A stretch of DNA of 64,000 nt from Papaver somniferum (lineage: Eukaryota; Streptophyta; Magnoliopsida; Ranunculales; Papaveraceae): positions 3,260,929 through 3,324,928 of the forward strand of contig NC_039362.1 of assembly GCF_003573695.1 (NCBI RefSeq), given 5' to 3'. This document shows positions 12,239 to 21,940 of this stretch, piece after piece. Numbering within the stretch: position 1 is the stretch's first letter; every line of letters starts with the position of its first letter. Made by a program: the position numbers and the translations under genes. A model generated the notes under the pieces. That model was not told the DNA's origin, ran no database searches, and saw nothing but the letters and a program-made list of their open reading frames with translations.

Positions 12239-12458
12239 ACATGGAAGGTAGAGTTAGCTTGCCCCCCCTTGCAACATAATAAGTCCCCCTATCCGCTTCG
12301 TCTCTCTTGGCTGGTTCTTCATGAGGCTCGTTGGTAGGCTAGCACGGAAACCTGTTCAACTAATGTAATTGGAGCTTAGATTGTCAGGCTTCCAACTAGT
12401 TAATGTAATAATACTATTTATCTAAAATAAATTAGGTTTTATAACAATAATAAGAATA
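12239..12458 (+). mobile_element. SINE body/tail fragment, plus strand
   Basis: CATGGAAGGTAGAGTTAG, a poly-C patch, CATGAGGCTCGTTGGTAGGC, AACCTGTTCAA, GGAGCTTAGATTGTCAGGC and CCAACTAGTTAATGTAATA run in the same order as in the complete SINEs at 12464 and 14050. The head with the promoter boxes is missing. In its place is the inverted SINE head upstream. Confidence 0.75.
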
Positions 12459-12463
12459 ATAAA

Positions 12464-12788
12464 TGGGTACCTAGCTCCGCTGGTCATCCTCATTCCCCAG
12501 AGTTTCATGTGTTCCAGGAGGTCCCAGGTTCGAGCCCCTAATGGCGTAATATTGCAGAAATGAACATGGAAGGTAGAGTTAGTTTTCCCCCCTTGTGACA
12601 CAATCTCATCCCCCATCCGCTTCGGCTCCCTTGGCTAGGTTAGCCATGAGGCTCGCTAGTAGGCTAGCATAATAACCTGTTAAATTAATGTAATAGTACG
12701 TCGTTGGAGCTTAGATTGTCAGGCTTCCAACTAGTTTCATGTAATAATCATTATCCAATAAAAATAGTTTTAAATAATAATAATAATC
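12464..12788 (+). mobile_element. Complete-looking tRNA-derived SINE
   Basis: The A-box-like TAGCTCCGCTGG lies at 12472-12483 and the B box GGTTCGAGCCC at 12527-12537. The body follows, with GGAAGGTAGAGTTAG, a poly-C patch, CTTCGGCTCCCTTGGCTAGG and CTTCCAACTAG, then ATGTAATAATCATTATCC and a terminal (AAT)n tract at about 12770-12788. The length is about 325 bp, typical of plant SINEs. It would be transcribed by RNA polymerase III and mobilised by a partner LINE. Confidence 0.75.
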
Positions 12789-12794
12789 TTATGA

Positions 12795-14035
12795 AGTACA
12801 TGTTTCCAGACTTTACTTTGCACTCCGTACCACTAGTCCTATGGCTTTGCAAGCAGCTACCTCAGTTTTTGATAACAATCTTATGCAGTACTTGCGGAAG
12901 TTAATCGTGGGTGATGGTGCGGGCTTTGGTTTAGTTCAAAAACGTATTTCCATTTTGCCAATTAAAGATGGAGGTTTAGGAGTTCATACTATGGCAAACA
13001 CTGGTAAGTATTGCTACTTAGCCTCTTAAGCTCAGACTCATTATTTGCAAAACATTATCCTGCAGTTACCAGAAGATACAGATCACGGACATAGGTTTCA
13101 GCATGCTCCGCAGTAATTCACTCAAGCTTGTGGATTATCTCTTTCCAACTTCAACATTAATGATGCTGCCCCCAAATACATGCAGTCCCTGGCAGTTGTA
13201 TACTTTGGTGTTGTCAAGGAACGAATTCATACCTGCTACAACTTAATTGAAAGAGATGCTATTCTATGGCAGTGCAATAGAGTTGAACATGCGATGGACT
13301 TTCTCAAATCCATCCTAATTAGTGGGCTTAACCAGACAGTTGCGCCACGACAGTTCAGTTCTGTGCTCATGTATCGGCTGGGTATCCTATTATTTGCCAA
13401 AGAAATTTTGTGTCCCTGTTGTAATCATGCCATGGATATCTTTGGAGATCACGTGGTACACTGTGCTAAGGATTTGGGTCCCAAATTTAGGCACGACGTG
13501 GTTAGAGATGTTCTTACGGATATGCTTTATAAAGATGGTGTAGCAGCAAGGAAGGAAGTATCTTTGGGTTTTGTCAGACACTGAAAATGGTTTGAAACCC
13601 GCTGATATTCTTGTGTATAATTGGGAAGATGGGAAGGATATTTTCTTCGATGTCACAGGTGCGTCTCCCTTCTCAAGTGCTAGGACTCGCAGTTTTATAC
13701 CAGGGCATGTTATTTCTGCAGCGGTCACTCGTAAGTGCGCTAAATATTTCGACAAATGTGTGACTCATGGGTATGGTTTCGGTGTTTTGGCTTTTACTAC
13801 TTTAGGTGAACTCGGAGTCGACACAATTTCTTTACTGAAACGATTAAGAAATTTTTTAGTTAGTTATGATGCCAACCATAAGATTGGTGATTCTCTCTTT
13901 TATAGACTAGGTATTGCTATTCAAAAAGGCGTCGGAGTGCAGATTGTTGCTAGACTCCCAGCCAACCCTGTGTAAATACTTTTCTGCTTTATTAAATAAA
14001 AAAGACTAATAATATGAAAAAAGACAATTATTTAT
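12795..14035 (+). pseudogene. Non-LTR element copy B: C-terminal third with zinc finger and nuclease-like domain
   Basis: The frame from about 12805 reads LYLALRTTSP, then GAGFGLVQKRISILPIKDGG and LGVH, typical of the region downstream of the RT fingers/palm in a plant RT family I recall. A stop at 13027 and another near 13114 break it. From 13180 it continues RLGILLFAKEILCPCCNHAM then GDHVVHCA, a CxxC...HxxxHC-type zinc finger. A frameshift at about 13575 follows, then RPADI-like ADILVYNW, DVTGASPF and the KGVGVQIVARLPANPV end at 13975. The finger plus the A-D...D-V-T motif resembles the restriction-like endonuclease C-terminus of R2/R4-type LINEs (inference). The 3' end has TTTATTAAATAAAAAAG, then (TAA)n. 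Confidence 0.65.
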
Positions 14036-14049
14036 AATAATAATAATAA

Positions 14050-14358
14050 AACACGAGTACCTAGTTCAGGTCATCCCCGTTCCCCAAAGTTTCATGCGTT
14101 TCAGAAGGTCCCAGATTCGATCCCCCAATGACATAATATTGCAGAAATTAACATGGAAGGTAGAGTTAGTTTTCCCCCCTTGTGGCACATTCTCACCCCC
14201 CAATCTGCTTCGGCTCCTTGGCTAGGTTACCCATAAGGCTCGCTGGTAGGCTAGCCAAATAACCTGTTCAATTAAATATGTTGTTGGAGCTTAACTTGTT
14301 AGGATTCCAACTAGTTTATGTAATACTCTTTATCTAATAATTTTAAATATAAAAAATT

Positions 14359-14395
<37 letters not shown>
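14050..14395 (+). mobile_element. tRNA-derived SINE, mutated promoter
   Basis: It has the same order of landmarks as the SINE at 12464: GTACCTAG with the A-box region, a B box decayed to AGATTCGATCC (14113-14123), GGAAGGTAGAGTTAG, a poly-C patch, GCTTCGGCTCCTTGGCTAGG, TTGTTGGAGCTTAACTTG, CCAACTAG and TTTATGTAATACTC. It ends in a long (TAA)n tract from about 14359. The B box has lost its leading GG and carries a T, so transcription is probably impaired. Confidence 0.75.
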
Positions 14396-14397
<2 letters not shown>

Positions 14398-14423
14398 GCG
14401 CCACGGGTGGCATAATAGTAGTA

Positions 14424-14461
<38 letters not shown>

Positions 14462-14463
14462 GC
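14359..14463. repeat. (TAA)n microsatellite with embedded LINE tail
   Basis: Two long TAA/AAT tracts (about 14359-14396 and 14426-14461) are separated by AAAGCGCCACGGGTGGCATA and a short TAGTAG patch. The insert contains the inverted pair GCCAC/GTGGC and resembles the 3'-terminal stem-loop of the neighbouring non-LTR copies, so it may be a minimal 3'-end insertion. Confidence 0.7.
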
Positions 14464-14592
14464 GCCACGAAGGCATCGGGGCGCAACTTGTTGCGCGTCT
14501 TCTGCCAAATCCTTGTAAATTTGTAAATATTATCGCTTTTTAAGCCTTCGTGGCCCCTTTTCATAATAATAATAATAATAATAATAATAATC
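14464..14592 (+). pseudogene. Non-LTR element, minimal 3'-end copy C
   Basis: GGCATCGGGGCGCAACTTGT and the bases after it translate as GIGAQLVARL, the last conserved peptide of copies B and D. A short 3' UTR with AAGCCTTCGTGGCC and a (TAA)n tail at about 14563-14592 follow. Only about 100 bp of the element's 3' end were inserted. Confidence 0.65.
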
Positions 14593-15143
14593 TGGTACGT
14601 GACATTTTTATGGATATATGTATCAAAGCCGGAGTCGCAGCACGTAAAGAAGCAGCCTTAGGTTTTCTTTCAGATGAGAATGCTGCTTTGAGGCCTGCTG
14701 ACTTATTATTACACAACTGGGAAAACGGCAGAGATACATGCTTCGATGTCACAGGCGTTTCTCTCTTCACTGGGGAAATTCGTTCTTTCACCCCGGGCCA
14801 AGCTCTCTCTAGGGCGATTCTCCGTAAATGCAACAAATATTTAGAGAAGTGTGAGTCACACGGATATGGCTTTCATATTCTTGCTTTCACTACATTGGGT
14901 GAACTAAGTGAGGACACGGTGGCTTTTACAAAGAGGATGAAGAACTGCCTATCCCACAATGACGCAAATTGTGGCACTGGCAGTTTTCTTTTTCATCGTT
15001 TAGGTATTGTTATTCAAAAGGGTGTTGGTTCTCAGCTTGTAGCTAGGTTACCAACACCTTCCATGTAATATTACTATTTTTCCTATTTTCAATAAAAGCC
15101 CTCAGAGGCACGTTTCCATAATAATAATAATAATAATAATATT
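14593..15143 (+). pseudogene. Non-LTR element copy D: nuclease-like C-terminal domain
   Basis: Starting directly after a (TAA)n tract, an open frame runs to TAA at 15066-15068. It begins VRDIFMDICIKAGVAARKEA, then LRPADLLLHNW, DTCFDVTGVSLF and RSFTPGQALS, then KYLEKCESHGYGFHILAFTT, LGEL and KGVGSQLVARLP. It lacks the zinc finger and the RT by 5' truncation but has no stop or frameshift over about 157 codons, so it is the best copy of this domain here. The 3' UTR has CAATAAAAGCCCTCAGAGGC and a (TAA)n tail. The R-P-A-D and D-V-T motifs suggest a PD-(D/E)xK-like fold (inference). Confidence 0.65.
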
Positions 15144-15305
15144 ATCGACTTGTAATATACACACTGTCGTCTTGCTAATAAAATGCCCTGAGTGGCTCTT
15201 AATAATAATAATAAAAAATAAATAAATAAAAAATAATAATAATAATTATTATTATTTAGAGCCATCTCATGTAGGCGATTGAAAACCTGCAGTGATTTTT
15301 CACCA
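15144..15305. repeat. Two more non-LTR 3' ends, tail to tail
   Basis: At 15148-15200 a plus-strand 3' UTR remnant, CTTGTAATATAC...AATAAAATGCCCTGAGTGGC, ends in (TAA)n. At about 15255-15305 the minus strand has a GCC...GGC hairpin, then TCTAAATAATAATAA. The two (TAA)n tails meet at about 15243-15247, forming an inverted AAT/ATT junction. Confidence 0.55.
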
Positions 15306-15337
15306 TTTAAATATGTTGTTGGAGCTTAACTTGTTAG
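15306..15337 (+). mobile_element. SINE fragment fused to an LTR
   Basis: AAATATGTTGTTGGAGCTTA and the next ~11 bases are identical to the internal segment at 14272-14303 of the SINE. The match ends exactly where LTR1 sequence (TAGGCTAGTGTCTGTAGCGG) begins. Confidence 0.8.
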
Positions 15338-15795
15338 GCTAGTGTCTGTAGCGGCTTACTACAATGTGGTGTTCAATCTGTACTAGGTCCCGGGGTTTTT
15401 ATGCATTTGCGGTTTCCTCGTTAACAATATTCTGGTGTCTGTGTTATTTCTTTTCCGCACTATATTTTGTTATATAATTGAAATATCACAGGTTGTGCGT
15501 TAAGATCAATCAATTAGAATATCCAACCATTGGTTGTTGATTTACATTGATTGACACTTGAACATTGGTCTTTGGTACCGTTCAAGTAACTCCTCTTATA
15601 TTCAATCAGGCTCGCAGATTTCTATTTGCTGATTGTGGATTGAATTAAGAGTTAGAGATATTAAACTCTTTGATATACTTTATTCTAGATTGTGTCTGAC
15701 TGTCTAGTTGATTCTCTAAAAAGTGTACTGGAGTAATTCCTCTAAGATTGCCAAACGAATTGTTGGGTGTGGTTGTTAGACCCCATGCATTTTCA
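15334..15795 (+). mobile_element. 3' end fragment of a copia LTR (LTR1 family)
   Basis: The sequence is collinear with the last ~460 bp of the LTR at 32185-34500: GGCTAGTGTCTGTAG, the GCATTTGCGGTTTCCTCGTT module, AATTGAAATATCACAGGTTG, CTGACTGTCTAGTTGATTCT and GGTGTGGTTGTTAGACCCC, ending in TTTTCA. It lacks the LTR 5' part and has no downstream primer site. Confidence 0.85.
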
Positions 15796-17149
15796 CTTTT
15801 GATGACAAGCCACGCCTACCTCGAGATCCATGATCCACTGGTTCATCATTTGGATCGTTGTTAATAATTAAAGACTAACTGTTAATCATACAAGCACTCT
15901 AAGAGTTTATCCAAAAGGCTCACACAAGGCTCGTAACATAAATTCATAAAATTCTCTAGTTATAGGCTAAGTGAACTATCTAATGGTTCTAAGCCTATTT
16001 ATGGTTCTGCACATTTTCTTTATTTATCTTTAGCACATATAACGGTTTACTAATTCCATTAGGTTGGTTCTAGAGTCCATTAAACAAGTCTAATGAATAT
16101 CTACAACTTTGTAGAAGGAATCGAAAGCTAATTAATTCGGACCATAAGTGGTCCACTTCAACAACACCAGATAACTAATCCTAAGCCCAAGTTATCTAAA
16201 CAGGCACATTATCCAAAGGCCTAGTCCAACTGGTCAACTGACGGTCTCTAACGGTCAGAGGGGTCAAGTAACGGTCAGCGTCCATCAAAGGTCAAGTCCT
16301 GGTCAAAGATCAAAGTCAACAGTCTATTGGTCTGGTCACTGAGTCAAACCGATTCAACTCAGGTTAACATGTTAGCTAAACTTATTGGGATGACTAATAG
16401 GTCTAAACCAGAACATCTATTGCAGACAATCTTCAACTCTATTTCTTATATTCCCACCTTTTTGATTAACATTTCAACTTCAAATCACTTATTCAAAACA
16501 AACTATAAATTTTATTTACAAATAAGAACTCTTATTACCTGCAATTGCATCTTTTAGCAACACATTCCACCAAACTGAATCACCACCAGATTACCTAAGC
16601 ACCACTTCTCTGCAATTATAGATGTAACTAAGTTACAACTACAACTTCAGTTTCATTACTTCAAATCTCAATTCAAAAGTAACTTCATTTGTAATTATTC
16701 TGTCCATCTAGCCTAAGCTTAACCTCATCTCCACCATCATTCCTATTTCATTTCATTGGAACCTGATCATATCATCTATCATTCAAACATGACACCATAG
16801 TTATATGTAATTCCATCTCTAACCAACACCTTCTTGCCATTCAGGTAATGGGGTTATTGATTGAATTGAAGAGTTGTTATGATGAATGAAATTGCAGATT
16901 ACGAGATTTGGATACTATGGTTTCTATTTGAGAAAATTTAAAATGGATGAATGTTTGTAGATATTGCAGATGGATAATATTTCGTGAGTTGAAGCTTAGA
17001 TGTATAAATTATAGGATTTATGAATTGTTATAGGTAAAGTAAAATGGAAAAGATTGGTTGTAAGGTTGTTAAGCGGCGGCCTTAATGAAAGCATACAACT
17101 GCAGATCAAAGTAATCTTAAATTATAGTTGTATTTAACTATGGAATTCT
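15796..17149. other. Repeat-like non-coding DNA left of the copia element
   Basis: No coding region is supported. Bases 16190-16400 are rich in GGTCAA/GTCAAC phrases and resemble, in inverted orientation, 29330-29560 on the far side of the copia insertion. This suggests that both flanks belong to older repeats of one family. Confidence 0.45.
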
Positions 17150-17154
17150 GTTAG
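17150..17154. repeat. Target-site duplication GTTAG, left copy
   Basis: GTTAG directly precedes the LTR start TGTTAGAGC at 17155. It recurs at 29156-29160 directly after the right LTR end. A 5 bp duplication is the norm for copia integrase. Confidence 0.9.
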
Positions 17155-17891
17155 TGTTAGAGCATAGCTCGGTTGAACCCACCAAGCGTTGGTATGTCAA
17201 GTTTGGTTGTCATATTTTAGTGAACCAAAACTCTTTTAAGAGTCGCTTTATTAAATGTACTAGAGTCAACTTTGTATAGGTTAGATTGAAATTATTAGTA
17301 TATGAGACATTACAAGTATTGCGAAGACTTGAAGAAGTGAAGAAGTACGGAGCTACAACCACAACATCATCCTTCCAGTTGAGGTTAGTGATATTTGACT
17401 TGAACTGTTTCATTCCCTAACGTATCTTTCAAGTCGTGCATATTGAAAAAATAATTGCGAAGCATATTTGAACTCTAGATAGACATAGTATTAAGAAATA
17501 TAATACGAGGTTTATTGCTTAACCATTAAAATTTGTAGATAAGACATCACCATAATAATTTGAATGTTATTGTGATTATATATAGGTATGAGGTGAGGAT
17601 TTCATCCTAGAGAACAATGTTTACATGTGTTCTAAGGAAGTAAGTTCATAAACTTGTTTGTGGACCGAAAATGAAATTGCCAGGCGTTATTGGTTTTGTT
17701 ATTCATTGCATATATTATGAACAACCAATATATGTGATAGACTATAACCGCTCACAACTTGTTGGGTTCTTGGTAGAACTATTCACAAAGGCATGACTTA
17801 TGTATTGGTATACCTTTTATTAGTAAAACGGATCTTAAGTAATCACCTGTGGTGTGACCGGATTTTGTTGTCTGACCAATTAAAAGGAAAG

Positions 17892-18087
17892 GGGGAACCG
17901 ATCCTTGTAAGGGGTGCAGTACATCAAAGGGAACCAATCCTTGTATGGGGTGCAACAAGGTTTATTTCAGAAAGGGGAACCGATCCTATGGACACGTGCA
18001 ACACGTTTTTAGGCAAAGGGGAACCGATCCAATGAACATATGAAACACATATGAGTTAGATACCATATATATGTTGGGAACCGATCC
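17892..18087 (+). promoter_or_regulatory. Iterated GGGGAACCGATCC motif in the LTR
   Basis: Copies start at 17892, 17928 (AGGGAACCAATCC), 17974, 18018 and 18075, spaced 36-57 bp, within the probable U3 upstream of the TATA box. The corresponding array is at about 27145-27345 in the right LTR. Iterated short motifs in U3 are often transcription-factor sites. The factor is unknown. Confidence 0.6.
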
Positions 18088-18640
18088 TAGTACCTAGTAT
18101 ACCGAATTTTGGAAAGATAGTGTGACTATGCACAATACTCACATGGAGGTAGAACCGAAACTTGTTTTGGTAGAACCGTTAAACCCATGATTTGTGATTG
18201 AGAAGTTCTTAATCAATCACATAGCTCTTGAAAGTCATATGAACCAATTCTAAACTTGTTTGAAATTATGGTAAATCGGTTTCAAGTGTGTAAGTATGAA
18301 AGAGGACTTACAAAGTAAGGATGTCGAGACACTTTGAACAGTGCATTAATGCGTATATTTTTATTGTTCAAAGATATTCCTTAACGGATAAGAATGAAGT
18401 AAATCACATGATCGAAATTAAATAAGTTAAGAATCTTTTAATTAAGGTTTTTAATTATATATGGAAAATAATAATTAGTAATATGCATTTGCTAGTTAAA
18501 GATTTTCCAAGGAGATTTTCGATCATTATTTTGGACAGAGCATTTTCAGGAATTATGAAAACCGAATTTGGAAATTATTATAGAATATCTTGAGAAATTT
18601 TCCGGTTTTGGAAATTTCTTGATGTCCAAACTTCCTTGTC

Positions 18641-18648
18641 TATAAATA
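18641..18648 (+). promoter_or_regulatory. LTR TATA box (LTR2)
   Basis: TATAAATA follows CTTGTC and is conserved at 27895-27902 in the right LTR. It is the likely core promoter of the copia element. Confidence 0.6.
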
Positions 18649-19981
18649 CTTGAAGTTTGCATTTTGGGAAAACTAATCCTACATGACAGTAAACTTCCTC
18701 TGTTGTACAGTTACTGGTGAAGCCGCTTATTCGGAGAGGAGAGTAACCTAATTAGGCGAAATATCTTACGGACGCTCAGTTTAAAGTATTCTTTGGGATT
18801 GAGAAGCTCTAGCGTGTACCGTTGGTCAGAAACTAGATAATTGCGATTTATCTTTTGTTTTCATATTGATTTGATTGACTAACGGTGGTTGAACTTTAAT
18901 TGCACCTAGTTTTTTTATGCTTGAGAATCTTTTATTCTGATATAAGATTCACTCAAACTAGTTCAAGGTTTCGACATGGATCTTTAGAATCTTGTTAGTG
19001 CTGAAGACGATCTTGTGATAATACACTGTTAGCAGAATTCGTTCTGTGCGTGATTGATCACAACAGATTCAAGTAGTTGTGTGCAGGTGTTATTGAAGAT
19101 TTAAGAAGATTTGAAGACAAAGAAGCGATATAAGATTTCTGACTTGGTTATATAAATCTTTGGTGTGCACAATACTTGTTTCAGTAAAAGAGTATCCAAC
19201 TATAATTGATCTATCCTTGTGGTATTTTGATAGAATAGTTGTGTATATCGGCATCAATACGTTTCCTTGGGATTAAAGGTATTGATTGCAAAATCTTAAC
19301 GATTACCTTTTGGTGATTGAACATAAGATATATCTTGGAACCTGGCAAAGGAGTTTAATGTTAAGATAAACAGAAGAGCCTTTGTCCAACTCATATCACT
19401 TGGTTGAAGAGAGTTGATACCAAACAGATTTGTTGTTCCTTTACTGTTTGGAATACGAACCAAAAGAATTGGTCAAAGTACGTGACTTGTTTACAGGTCG
19501 GAGGCGTGGGAATACAGACGGAACTAGGTGAACTATAGGTTTAGTAGCTTGGTCTCAACCATACGAAGTTGGTTTATTTTGTATAGCGTCTTTAATCATG
19601 AAAGTATTCAATTCTGGACAAGGTCCCAGGGTTTTTCTGCATTTGCGGTTTCCTCGTTAACAAAATATTGTTGTCTCATTTAATTTTATTTTCCGCATTA
19701 TAATTGTCTTATAATAATTAAAGTAAATCACACAAACGTTAATTCATATTTACTTGATGATCAATCATATTGTCTTTGGTTAAGTCCGAACCTTTTTATC
19801 AAGTAAACATACTTCGTTGTTGTATTGTCTCGATCTCGTACCTATAGACGATCACACGAAGTGTGAACTGATTAGTTGTATTGTCTCAACTCAGTCCATA
19901 GACAATCACTTTTTGAGAAAGGACTTATATGAAGGAAAAGTTTTAGATTGAGGTATATTTGGGTACCCTTTCCTTTTCAAT

Positions 19982-19993
19982 TGGTATCAGAGC
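19982..19993 (+). other. Primer-binding site (initiator tRNA-Met)
   Basis: TGGTATCAGAGC lies two bases after the LTR end. It is the classic plant copia PBS complementary to the 3' end of tRNA-iMet. AGG follows. Confidence 0.92.
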
Positions 19994-20029
19994 AGGCAAA
20001 CACAAAAAGATCTAACAATTTGTGTTTGG

Positions 20030-20440
20030 TGCGATCCATTCTATAATAATTTGAGTCAGATGAATGATTCAATTAACGTTTTAAAGATTTTAGATGATCT
20101 AAAAAGGGACTCTGGGGAATATCCTTCTACTCTCGTCAAATTTTAGATAAAAGGATTGAACATAACCTGTCATTTACTGATGATATCAGAAATCATGATT
20201 ATAGAAAACAGGTGAAAAACACTAATGAATCTGAATCAAGGGATTCTCATGAATCCCCAATCTTTTCATCCATACTTCTTAAACAGTCGAATAAAAATCA
20301 GACCATGAACTTTTTGGAAAGGGGATGAAATTTTTTAAATCAGAAAATTTGTTTTACAAAATGCCTGATTAACCGTGTTAATGATCTTTTTAAGAACTTA
20401 ACAAACCATCAAAGTTCTGGTGAACATTTTCTTGGAGCAT
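20030..20440 (+). pseudogene. Remnant of copia gag
   Basis: Between the PBS and the protease there are only about 400 bases, against the 1 kb or more expected for gag. Short frames with many stops are present and no CCHC zinc knuckle is visible. Gag has been mostly deleted and the rest has decayed, so this copy could not form particles by itself. Confidence 0.5.
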
Positions 20441-21002
20441 TTGAACTTAAAACAACCTCACCCTTCCAAAGGTTTCTGGATAGTAGTTGGAATAGACATA
20501 TGACAGGTGATCTCTCTTGGTTCATAAAAACAGAAGACTACAAAGGAGGATCCATGACCTTTGGAGATCTTATTAGAAAAAATGGCACTATCAAACTTCC
20601 AGGTATATCAGAAATTCATGATGTTGTTTACGTTAAAGGAATGAAAGCCAATCTTCTGTCTGTTAGTCAAATTTGTGATAAAGGTTACAAAGTTATCTTC
20701 AATATGAAGGGTTGTGATATTGTAGATAAGTCCGGAAAAGTATTTTTTCGAGGACGAAGAAGTATGAATAATTGTTATCTCCTTGATATACAGTCCAATC
20801 TATACTGTAACTTGACTAAGGTTGAGTCAACTCATTTGTGGCATGAACGCTTTGGTCATATCAACTACCGAATGCTAGGTAAGCTCATTAATTGTGAACT
20901 TGTCAAAGGCGTTCCAAAAATTAACACTAAAGTAGAAGGTGTTTGTGGTGCATGCCAAAAAGGTAAGCAAAGAAAGTTCCACATAAACCTTCTCGAGATA
21001 TA
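20441..21002 (+). pseudogene. Copia protease and GAG-pre-integrase region
   Basis: An open frame (20500-21003, extended upstream to about 20441) reads RFLDSSWNRHMTGD at the protease active site. The usual D-S-G has become D-S-S, and the following Cys-Ser pair is replaced. Then come LPGISEIHDVVYVKGMKANL and LLSVSQICDKGY, and the integrase zinc-binding H-H-C-C (LWHERFGHINYRML ... CGACQKGK). The frame breaks at 21001-21003. Copia polyprotein order is gag-PR-INT-RT-RH, as seen here. Confidence 0.85.
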
Positions 21003-21720
21003 GCCACTCGTGCTCGTCTTGATCTTATTCATATGGATCTATTCGGTCCAATCCAACAAGCTTCAGTTGGAGGAAATAGGTATACTTTAGTGATGGTAGA
21101 TGATTATACACGGTTCACTTGGGTTTCTTTCTCAAAGCACAAAAATGACACTCTTGAAGAGTTCAAAATCATTGTGAATAGAATTCAAAATGAACAAGGT
21201 AGCAAGCTTAAGAAGATAAGGAGCGATCGTGGTACAAAATTCAAGGATATAGAAGTATATGAATACTACAATAGTCTTGGAATAAGTCATCAGTCATCAA
21301 TTTTCTGCTCCTATTACACCTCAGACAAATGGAGTAGCAGAGAGAAAGAATAAATATATTCAAGAAACGGCAAGAGTAATGCTACATAATAAAAACCTAC
21401 CATTAACCTTTTGGGGAGAAGCTGTTTTTACAACTTGCTTTCTTATAAATAGAGTTTATCTAAGATCAAAAACTCTAAACACTCCATATGAATTATGGTA
21501 TGGATGAAAACCCAATCTAAGCTATTAAGGGTTTTCGGTAGTAAATGTTAAAACATAGAGGAAAATTTGATTCCAAAAGTGATGAAGGAATTTTTCGTGG
21601 GTATGCTTCTGATAGTCGTGCTTTCAGGGTATACAATCTCAGAAGCAAAGTCATGATGTAATCAATTAATGTAGTCATTGATGACATTAGTGATTTTTTC
21701 CAAGACAATCACACTACAAC
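21003..21720 (+). pseudogene. Copia integrase core
   Basis: After the frameshift, MDLFGPIQ...GNRYTLVMVDDYTRF gives the first catalytic Asp, KIRSDRGTKF the second, and PQTNGVAERKNKY (in another frame, 21315-21350) the Glu. The core then continues through LPLTFWGEAVFTTCFLINRV, TLNTPYELWYG and a decayed GYASDSRAFRVYN segment. At least two frameshifts and several stops are present. The catalytic D-D-E residues themselves can still be recognised. Confidence 0.88.
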
Positions 21721-21940
21721 AGATCTTCCTCCCTATGAAACTGTTACTAAATAAAAGCAGACTGAAGTCGAAACATATGTTGTTCCTTTAATTAGTCACA
21801 CTGATAAGAAAGATGATAATGAAAGTATTGTTGAACAACCCAATGATACCGAAAATATTGTTCAAAAACATGCCAAATGGGTACGTCAAAGACACTCGAC
21901 TGGAGACATCATTGGAGATGCCAATGCTAGAGTAATGTGA
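21721..21940 (+). pseudogene. Integrase-RT linker of the copia element
   Basis: A low-complexity acidic and polar stretch, interrupted by a stop, ends with KWVRQRHSTGDIIGDANARV. This corresponds to the poorly conserved linker just before RT in copia polyproteins. The coding sense ends abruptly at about 21940, where foreign sequence begins. Confidence 0.7.

Larger units (their letters stand above)
17155..19979 (+). mobile_element. 5' LTR of the SIRE-like copia element (LTR2 family)
   Basis: It starts TGTTAGAGCATAGCTC and ends CCTTTTCA, giving TG...CA ends over 2825 bp. The right LTR (26415-29155) is collinear throughout but visibly diverged by substitutions and indels. A ~70 bp block at about 18899-18970 is absent from the right copy. 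The TATA box TATAAATA is at 18641-18648. Five copies of a GGGAACCGATCC-type motif lie at 17892-18087. The GCATTTGCGGTTTCCTCGTT module at about 19641 is shared with LTR1. LTRs of this length fit SIRE/Maximus-type copia elements. Confidence 0.93.

Noticed and set aside
14311..14564. Minus-strand frames encoding poly-Leu, poly-Ile or poly-Tyr
   Set aside because: They are translations of the (TAA)n microsatellites, not genes.
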